A stretch of DNA of 19,527 bases from an uncultured Bacteriovorax sp. (GTDB lineage Bacteria; Bdellovibrionota; Bacteriovoracia; Bacteriovoracales; Bacteriovoracaceae). The notes under the pieces are model-generated. The model saw only the letters and a list, made by a program, of their open reading frames with translations. It was not told the origin of the DNA and made no database searches. The first letter of the stretch is position 1. Every line of letters starts with the position of its first letter. The translations under genes and the position numbers were made by a program. The stretch covers positions 1-19,527 of the forward strand of contig CALUDF010000014.1 of NCBI GenBank assembly GCA_943914745.1. Direction: 5' to 3'. Shown one piece after another: positions 14,781 to 19,527 of the stretch.

Positions 14781-14790
14781 AAAAAAATCC

Positions 14791-15573
14791 TTATTTTTTG
14801 AATGGGTAATAAAAATCAGCGCGATTTTTTTTCACCCATTCGGGTTTACTGCTTGAATAAAAGAAAAAAGTCGAACCTTTATCTCCAAGGTCCTCGCCTG
14901 GCTTCACCGAGAGCTCTCGCACTCGCTGGGCCACATAAGGGCAAGGTGACAAGGTCTTAAGCTTTAGCACATCTTCAATTTTACTTCTGACGAGCGGATA
15001 GTGAGTGCACCCTAAAATGGCATGCGTATAATTTTGTCCCTGAAGAGGGGCAAGCTCCTTTATTAAAAGTTTATCAAAGTCCTCTTCACTCTCCGGATGG
15101 GCGTATAACTCTTCCACCATGCGGGCCAGGTTTTGTAATGAATAATGATCAATAAAACCTTTTGGGTCAAGGCGCTCTTTTAAGCGCTTAAAACGCTCCG
15201 ATTTTCCCGTTGAAACGGTTGTCAAAACGGCCATTTTCGAAGGAGTGGTCTCCTTGTAATAAGCATTGAGATAAGGCTCAACTCCGACAAAAGGCATCTG
15301 CGGATAAGTTGTTCTGAGTGCGTCGATACTTGCGGCCGTGGCCGTATTGCAGGCCACAACAATCATCTGCGCGCCTTTAGAAATAAGCTCATCCGTTATG
15401 ACAAAAGTTCTCTCGGTAATGTATTCGTCTGATTTTGGGCCATAGGGAGCATGAGCATCATCGCTGTAGTAAAAATACTCGGCTTCCGGAAAGACTTTTA
15501 GGAGTTCCATGAGGACACTAAAGCCACCAATGCCAGAGTCAAAAACGCCGATTCTTTGCTTGGGTGCATTCAT
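14791..15573 (-). CDS. murI: Glutamate racemase
   Basis: This 260-residue cofactor-free racemase makes D-glutamate for peptidoglycan. Catalytic landmarks are D12-S13-G14 in FDSGIGG, the first cysteine Cys75 in ACNTATA, the second Cys189 in GCTHYP with His191, and YYSDDAHAPYG near the N terminus. The ATG at 15573 is preferred to a TTG 42 bases upstream because MNAPKQRIGVFDSGIGG is where family members start. The AAGGAG on the minus strand around 15590-15595 is rather far (about 15 bases). An alternative GTG at 15585 would be too close to it. It is the first gene of the murI-eno unit and is divergent from an unknown gene. Confidence 0.96.
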   Translation of the reverse strand: MNAPKQRIGVFDSGIGGFSVLMELLKVFPEAEYFYYSDDAHAPYGPKSDEYITERTFVITDELISKGAQMIVVACNTATAASIDALRTTYPQMPFVGVEPYLNAYYKETTPSKMAVLTTVSTGKSERFKRLKERLDPKGFIDHYSLQNLARMVEELYAHPESEEDFDKLLIKELAPLQGQNYTHAILGCTHYPLVRSKIEDVLKLKTLSPCPYVAQRVRELSVKPGEDLGDKGSTFFFYSSSKPEWVKKNRADFYYPFKK

Positions 15574-15648
15574 TTTTTTGTCCACATTCTCCTTTACTCG
15601 GACTATCTTAAACAAAGATTTTATTATTGTTAAGTGGAAAAACCCGGC

Positions 15649-16395
15649 ATGCTATCGAACCTTTTTAAGAAAAACTCCTTCGCCCATCTCGAGTCCTTTT
15701 ATCTTAAAGAAAATTCCCATGAAAACATGAAGAACTACACCTGGCTTGCCCTGGCAGTAAACCAGCGCACTCTGGGAGAAAGTATGCTGACCAAGGAGCT
15801 CGTTCTATCGAATGAATCCCCAAAGTCTCCCAAGCTCGCTCTCCAGCTGGCCGAATTAGAAAAAGGGATTCTTCACAACGCCTTTTTGGGACAGAAAAAA
15901 ATCTACAGCGGCCAAATGCGCGAAGAAAGTGAAATCAAAAACACCCGCGTCCTCTTTAACAATCTCCTGGATGCTTTCATCGAAAAGGAAATTAAATTCT
16001 GGGCCCAGTCGATGAATGAGAGCGAGTTTTCTCCCAGGCAACTGGAAGCCGAGGACAAGGCGATGGAATGGATGCGCGTGAGTTTTGAAGTTCTCACCAA
16101 AGCAGTCATCGAGAGCCTGACCAATCCCGATTATCTTTTTCAAACGACATTTTTTGCAGGCATCAACCCCAATTCCAAAAGAAGGGAAATGCGTCTGATC
16201 ACTTTTAACCTGGATATGACTTTCTTATTACTGGATGACAAAAACCTGCGCGTCCTCATTTACAATAAGAAACCTGATGATAAACCAGAGGAGTTAAAAC
16301 CTGCTCTTATGGGTGATTATTCATTTAGAAAGCGCGAGATGTTCGATCAGTTCATCAATCTTCTCTCGGCCCTAAGATCAGGATTTCACGCCTGA
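15649..16395 (+). CDS. Cytoplasmic protein of unknown function
   Basis: I do not recognise this protein of 248 residues from the ATG at 15649. An in-frame GTG at 15634, with TATTAT ending 6 bases before it, would add five residues and fits the leaderless pattern, so the start is uncertain. No signal peptide or membrane helix is present. The N-terminal half is charged and probably helical, with many Glu and Lys (LALQLAELEKGILH; FIEKEIKFWAQSMNESEF). The second half has TTFFAGINPNSKRREMRLITF and hydrophobic strands (MTFLLLDDKNLRVLIYNKKP). The stop codon abuts the nth stop with no base between. Its promoter region lies in the short gap divergent from murI. Confidence 0.65.
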   Translation: MLSNLFKKNSFAHLESFYLKENSHENMKNYTWLALAVNQRTLGESMLTKELVLSNESPKSPKLALQLAELEKGILHNAFLGQKKIYSGQMREESEIKNTRVLFNNLLDAFIEKEIKFWAQSMNESEFSPRQLEAEDKAMEWMRVSFEVLTKAVIESLTNPDYLFQTTFFAGINPNSKRREMRLITFNLDMTFLLLDDKNLRVLIYNKKPDDKPEELKPALMGDYSFRKREMFDQFINLLSALRSGFHA

Positions 16396-17049
16396 TTACT
16401 TCTTCGTTTTAACCGGTTTTGTTTTAAGAAAATTAAGCGAAGAACAAAGCTCGCAAGTAATCCCATCACAGCCCCTGGCCGTGCAGTGCTCGCGTCCATA
16501 AAAAATGATTTGCAAATGGAGTTTGTTCCATTTTTCTCTAGGGAAAACTTTCTTCAAGTCGGCCTCTGTCTGCTCAACATTTTTTCCCGACGTCAACCCC
16601 CAGCGCTGGGCCAGGCGGTGGATGTGAGTGTCTACAGGAAATGCCGGCACTCCAAAACTTTGGGCCATAACAACAGAAGCTGTCTTATGCCCCACTCCCG
16701 GAAGCTCTTCTAAAGCTTCAAAGCTTGCTGGAACCTCTCCGTTATATTTATCCAATAAAATTTGCGAGAGCTCGTGAATCGCTTTTGATTTTCTCGGCGA
16801 GAGCCCACAAGGCCTTATGATGTCTTCAATCTCTTTGACGGAGAGCTTAACCATTTTTTTGGGATCGTCGGCCCGCTTAAACAAATGAGGAGTGATTTTA
16901 TTGACTCGCTCATCAGTACACTGGGCCGAAAGTAAAACGGCAATAAGAAGAGTGTAAGAGTCCTTGTGATCCAAAGGAATCGGAGTCTCTGGGTACAACT
17001 CTTCCAGGCGAGCGAGAATGTAGTCTGCTTTATCTTGTTTTAAACTCAT
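16396..17049 (-). CDS. nth: Endonuclease III, DNA glycosylase/AP lyase
   Basis: This 217-residue base-excision repair enzyme removes oxidised pyrimidines and cuts at abasic sites. The helix-hairpin-helix LPGVGHKTAS (116-125) contains catalytic Lys122, and Asp140 sits in PVDTHIHR. Both match E. coli Nth (Lys120, Asp138). LLSAQCTDERVN (39-50) is the usual N-terminal motif. The C-terminal cysteines are C189, C194, C199 and C202, spaced x4-x4-x2 rather than the usual x6-x2-x5 of the [4Fe-4S] loop, so the cluster may be altered or absent. The ATG is 5 bases after a -10 box with no Shine-Dalgarno sequence, suggesting a leaderless mRNA. It converges end to end with the unknown gene at 15649-16395. 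Confidence 0.95.
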   Translation of the reverse strand: MSLKQDKADYILARLEELYPETPIPLDHKDSYTLLIAVLLSAQCTDERVNKITPHLFKRADDPKKMVKLSVKEIEDIIRPCGLSPRKSKAIHELSQILLDKYNGEVPASFEALEELPGVGHKTASVVMAQSFGVPAFPVDTHIHRLAQRWGLTSGKNVEQTEADLKKVFPREKWNKLHLQIIFYGREHCTARGCDGITCELCSSLNFLKTKPVKTKK

Positions 17050-17054
17050 GCCCT

Positions 17055-17083
17055 ATTATTCCAAAACCCCCACCTGCTGTAAA
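17055..17083 (-). promoter_or_regulatory. nth promoter, leaderless start
   Basis: On the minus strand TTTACA (17078-17083), a 17-base spacer and AATAAT (17055-17060) form a good sigma70-type promoter. Only five bases lie between the -10 box and the nth ATG at 17049, so transcription should start at the start codon. The same -35 hexamer, TTTACA, precedes the AlkB-like gene. Confidence 0.65.
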
Positions 17084-17157
17084 CCAAATACCCGCCAAAA
17101 GAAGTCCACTAAAAAAGGAAATATGTACTTAGCTATTTAAAGATTTTTCATCTGGTT

Positions 17158-17163
17158 TAAAAT
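17158..17163 (+). promoter_or_regulatory. -10 box of the glutaminase-like gene
   Basis: TAAAAT at 17158-17163 ends 6 bases before the ATG at 17170, with a weak TTTAAA 16 bases upstream (17136-17141). No Shine-Dalgarno sequence precedes the ATG. This again suggests a transcript that begins at the start codon. Confidence 0.4.
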
Positions 17164-17169
17164 GGTTCA

Positions 17170-17904
17170 ATGATAAAAGTTCTTCTTTTATTGGGTCTTT
17201 TTTTAAGTACAGCGCTGCCCGCCGATCAATCGGGCCTTGCCCGCGAAATCAAGTCCCTTCCTGCCACTCTAAAAAACACTGGCTCTGCGCCTAAAGAGAG
17301 TACATGCAATGGCTGCTTTGAAATCGGCCACTCCACATCAACTCTCTACTCTGCCCACAACCGCAAGAATGTCGAACTCTCCATCCTCACGCCCGAGAGG
17401 GCCAAAGAGATTTTTAAAGCACTACAAAGCGATGAGGACAACTCATTTAATTACAACCTCGATGGCTGTTATGCCCGGGCCCATCGCATGGCCATGGTAA
17501 TGGATGAGATGGGAGTGATTTCCGGAAAGGCTTTTTTAGAAGGGGATCTCTACATGGATTTTAAGAATGTCGATCCTACGATCAATCCGGGATGGCACTA
17601 CCATGTGGCCAGTGTCGTCTTTGTCAGAAAAAATGGAAAGCTTACGCCGACGGTTTTAGATCCATCACTCTTTGATCGCCCTGTGAGCTTTAACGAGTGG
17701 AAAGCCCTCATCCTGAAGAAACCAAAATCTAAACTAAGAAGCGAGTACTTCACCAATAGGTTTGCTTATGACCCGGACAATCGCCACGATGACTTAAGCG
17801 ACTACTTGGAAGACCATGTGGACAATATGAAGAGTGAAATAAAAAAGAACACCCATATTGGATACATGCTGGAGCTTGCGGATAAAAAGAAAAAGGATAA
17901 ATAA
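17170..17904 (+). CDS. Secreted protein-glutaminase-like enzyme
   Basis: This 244-residue protein has a short signal peptide (about 1-17, LFLSTALPA) and a domain like bacterial protein-glutaminase, which deamidates glutamine side chains in proteins. The Cys-His-Asp triad fits by motif and spacing: Cys100 in DGCYARAHRM, His145 in WHYHVASVV and Asp164 in VLDPSLFDRPVSFNEW. The gaps of 45 and 19 residues are near the 42 and 20 I recall for the Chryseobacterium enzyme. A segment with CNGC (46-49) lies before the domain, perhaps a pro-region or disulphide. The C terminus is a Lys-rich helix. It overlaps the next gene by one base (TAATG), so the two proteins are probably made together. Substrate and secretion route beyond the inner membrane are unknown; a transglutaminase-like activity is the alternative. 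Confidence 0.75.
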   Translation: MIKVLLLLGLFLSTALPADQSGLAREIKSLPATLKNTGSAPKESTCNGCFEIGHSTSTLYSAHNRKNVELSILTPERAKEIFKALQSDEDNSFNYNLDGCYARAHRMAMVMDEMGVISGKAFLEGDLYMDFKNVDPTINPGWHYHVASVVFVRKNGKLTPTVLDPSLFDRPVSFNEWKALILKKPKSKLRSEYFTNRFAYDPDNRHDDLSDYLEDHVDNMKSEIKKNTHIGYMLELADKKKKDK

Positions 17905-18200
17905 TGAAATCTCTCATCGTCGTTGTGGCCTCAATCTTTTTTGGGGCCAGTCTTTCTGCCGAAACAGTGAGTAAATCAGAGCTCACCGACTCCTTCACCG
18001 ACCAGGTCAAATCCGTCTCCGAAGAAGGCCATGACTTAGTTGTCAAGTTTCATAGGCATGCGGCCCTCTATAAAATCACTAAGGAGCACCCGCAATTTAA
18101 GGAAATTAAAAGAAAACTGGAAAAGGCCCAAAAAGCCCTGCAAAAGATCAAAGTCGTTGCTATAATACCTTCTATGACGATCAAAGAAATCCAAGAATAA
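17904..18200 (+). CDS. Small exported protein coupled to the glutaminase-like gene
   Basis: This 98-residue protein begins with a signal peptide (MKSLIVVVASIFFGASLSA). The mature part is about 79 residues, mostly helical and basic, with a Lys/Leu-rich heptad-like stretch (EIKRKLEKAQKALQKIK). There are no cysteines. The start codon shares one base with the stop of the upstream gene, so translation is coupled and the dose is matched. I do not recognise it. A periplasmic inhibitor, chaperone or binding partner of the enzyme is a reasonable guess from position only. Confidence 0.65.
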   Translation: MKSLIVVVASIFFGASLSAETVSKSELTDSFTDQVKSVSEEGHDLVVKFHRHAALYKITKEHPQFKEIKRKLEKAQKALQKIKVVAIIPSMTIKEIQE

Positions 18201-18232
18201 ATAACAACACAAACGCTACTGAGGAGAAGCTT

Positions 18233-18481
18233 GTGAAAATCGATGTTGTCCAAGATGCTAAGACCCACACCTACACCCTATCCATTAAAACTGACCAATT
18301 CAAAACGTTGCGCGACTACGAAGTCTTGCACAACCTGATTAACGCCATTTCCCTGGACTTTGATTTAGATCCGGAAATCTCTGTGGAAGATCTAAAAAAC
18401 ATCGTTCACGAGGCTAAAAATGAGGAATCAACTGAGATTAGCTGCGAAGTTGGTCCAGATGGAATTGATGTCGAGTTCTAA
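18233..18481 (+). CDS. Small acidic cytoplasmic protein of unknown function
   Basis: This 82-residue protein starts at a GTG with a strong GAGGAG Shine-Dalgarno sequence (18221-18226) 6 bases before it. It is acidic, without signal or membrane segment, and has an alpha/beta pattern: a strand pair (VVQDAKTHTYTLSI), a helix (YEVLHNLINAISLDF), a second helix (VEDLKNIVHEAK) and a last strand (IDVEF). One cysteine is present. It lies 32 bases after the small exported protein and may be the third gene of that unit. It ends 3 bases from the stop of the convergent cpaF-like gene. Confidence 0.6.
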   Translation: MKIDVVQDAKTHTYTLSIKTDQFKTLRDYEVLHNLINAISLDFDLDPEISVEDLKNIVHEAKNEESTEISCEVGPDGIDVEF

Positions 18482-18484
18482 TTC

Positions 18485-19527
18485 CTAGGCCGCTTCTCCC
18501 TTGTCACCTTTTAGCTTCTGGTTGTACCACTCAGGTGCAAGGAAATTACTTTTTGGGAAAGGAAGTTTGTTGACGATGATGTCTTCGAAAAATGAAGGCA
18601 CATAATTGCAGGGAACCATCTCTCCAATGTATTTTCCACTCTCCGGGTCTTTTCCTGTCTGCACCCATCTGAAAATATCGCGGGAGATATAGTTTCCATT
18701 TTTATCAATGCCGATGATTTCTGAAATGTGGGACGTTCGCCTTCCCCCATCGTGAAAGCGCGAGCACTGGACGATGATTTGCATCGCTGAGCTCACCATC
18801 TTTCTGACGGCATCAGGTGGAATCTTAGTGTCGCCCATCAAGCAGAGTGTTTCAAGTCTTGTGCAGGCATCAACCGGGTTATTGGCGTGCACTGTTCCCA
18901 TTGAACCGTCGTGACCTGTGTTCATAACCTGAATTAAATCCAGGGCCTCTTCACCACGGACTTCTCCGACGATGATCCTATCCGGGCGAAGTCTCATGGC
19001 CGAAATAACCAGATCGCGAATAGAGACTTCCGTCACTCCACGCTCTTCGTCTGCCTTTCTCGTTTCAAAATTGACCACGTGTTCGGCCTTAACCTGCAAC
19101 TCCGCCGCGTCTTCGATGATGATCAAACGTTGTGTTTTAGGAATGCGTGAACCCAAAACGTTTAACATCGTCGTCTTCCCCGAGCCCGTACCACCTGAGA
19201 CAATAATATTTTTTCCCAGGAAAATACAAATATCCAGAAATCTCGCGGCCTCTTTTGAAAGAGAGCCAAAAGTAATCAAGTCATTGAGAGTGAGTTTTTC
19301 TTTTGAAAATTTTCTGATCGCCACTGTCGTGCCGTTTTTGGCCATGGGAGGTAAAACGACGTGAATACGCGAGCCGTCCGGCAAGCGTGCATCGAGGCGA
19401 GGATTGTCCTTATCGATGCGACGGCCAACTGATTGGGCAATCGCCCTCATCGCCGAGATGAGCGCTTCTTCATTGTGAAATTGATTTTCAGTTTTATAGA
19501 CCAGACCTTTTTTCTCGACGAAAATTT
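18485..19527 (-). CDS. cpaF: CpaF/TadA-type secretion ATPase, 5' end outside the window
   Basis: The reading frame stays open to the right edge, so 346 residues are visible and the N terminus is missing; the Met at 19450 is internal. It is a hexameric ATPase of the PulE/VirB11 superfamily that powers assembly of Tad/Flp-type pili or secretion. The N-terminal part (IFVEKKGLVY; VGRRIDKDNPRLDARLPDGSRI) is typical of CpaF. Further on are the Walker A motif GGTGSGKTT (visible residues 111-119), the Asp box region (IIEDAAELQ), and the Walker B region RLRPDRIIVGEVRGEEALDLIQ. MNTGHDGSMGTVHAN with its histidine follows. The C terminus is normal. Other Tad genes would be expected upstream, beyond position 19527. 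Confidence 0.92.
   Translation of the reverse strand, partial: IFVEKKGLVYKTENQFHNEEALISAMRAIAQSVGRRIDKDNPRLDARLPDGSRIHVVLPPMAKNGTTVAIRKFSKEKLTLNDLITFGSLSKEAARFLDICIFLGKNIIVSGGTGSGKTTMLNVLGSRIPKTQRLIIIEDAAELQVKAEHVVNFETRKADEERGVTEVSIRDLVISAMRLRPDRIIVGEVRGEEALDLIQVMNTGHDGSMGTVHANNPVDACTRLETLCLMGDTKIPPDAVRKMVSSAMQIIVQCSRFHDGGRRTSHISEIIGIDKNGNYISRDIFRWVQTGKDPESGKYIGEMVPCNYVPSFFEDIIVNKLPFPKSNFLAPEWYNQKLKGDKGEAA

Noticed and set aside
15574..15615. Upstream TTG start for murI
   Set aside because: The added residues have no family counterpart, and MNAPKQRIGVFDSGIGG is the usual start.
17123..17140. Five-codon frame after AAAGGAA upstream of the glutaminase-like gene
   Set aside because: It is too short to support, and it lies upstream of the likely transcription start of that gene.
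1..19527. CRISPR arrays, tRNA or rRNA genes, insertion sequences
   Set aside because: No regularly spaced repeats, no cloverleaf-like or rRNA-like sequence, and no transposase frame were seen on either strand.

Overview
The window looks like chromosomal core sequence from a Gram-negative bacterium. I infer a member of the Bdellovibrionota, probably the Bacteriovorax/Peredibacter side. The clues are the AT-leaning composition, many Sec-exported proteins of no recognisable family, a CpaF/TadA-type ATPase, a compact SOS pair (lexA, dinB) and short intergenic gaps. This placement rests on gene content and style, not on a database match. I see no tRNA, rRNA, insertion sequence, prophage or CRISPR array. 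The longest gap without a gene is about 150 bases (2001-2151).

Layout. 88-5422: a secreted PHB-depolymerase-family esterase (+), an unknown exported protein (-), an AlkB-like dioxygenase (+), a small exported protein (+) and a Kef-type cation/proton antiporter (+). 5461-9353: lexA with a near-consensus promoter, then dinB, then a large gene that joins a MenE-like acyl-CoA ligase to a MenH-like hydrolase, both menaquinone-pathway activities. 9336-10848: an Hpt phosphotransfer protein (-) whose 3' end overlaps the fusion gene, a small unknown protein (+), a strong bidirectional terminator, and an exported protein with a C-terminal membrane anchor (-). 10925-15573 (-): murI, eno, a short sensor-less histidine kinase, a degenerate 2H-phosphoesterase-like protein and an exported beta-rich protein follow each other in one direction and may be one or two operons. 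15649-19527: an unknown protein (+), nth (-), a secreted protein-glutaminase-like enzyme overlapping a small exported partner (+), a small acidic protein (+), and the 3' part of a cpaF-like ATPase (-) that runs off the right edge.

How it fits together. DNA repair is well represented: lexA controls the SOS response, dinB is a damage-bypass polymerase, nth is a base-excision enzyme, and the AlkB-like protein may reverse alkylation. Several first genes of transcription units have a -10 box only 5-8 bases before the start codon, clearest at lexA and nth, which predicts leaderless mRNAs. Genes inside operons tend to have a Shine-Dalgarno sequence instead. The most notable items are the leaderless repair-gene promoters, the MenE-MenH fusion, the hairpin that buries the ribosome site of the kinase gene after eno, the 2H-like protein lacking both catalytic motifs, the palindrome inside the promoter at 10881-10908, and the secreted glutaminase pair.
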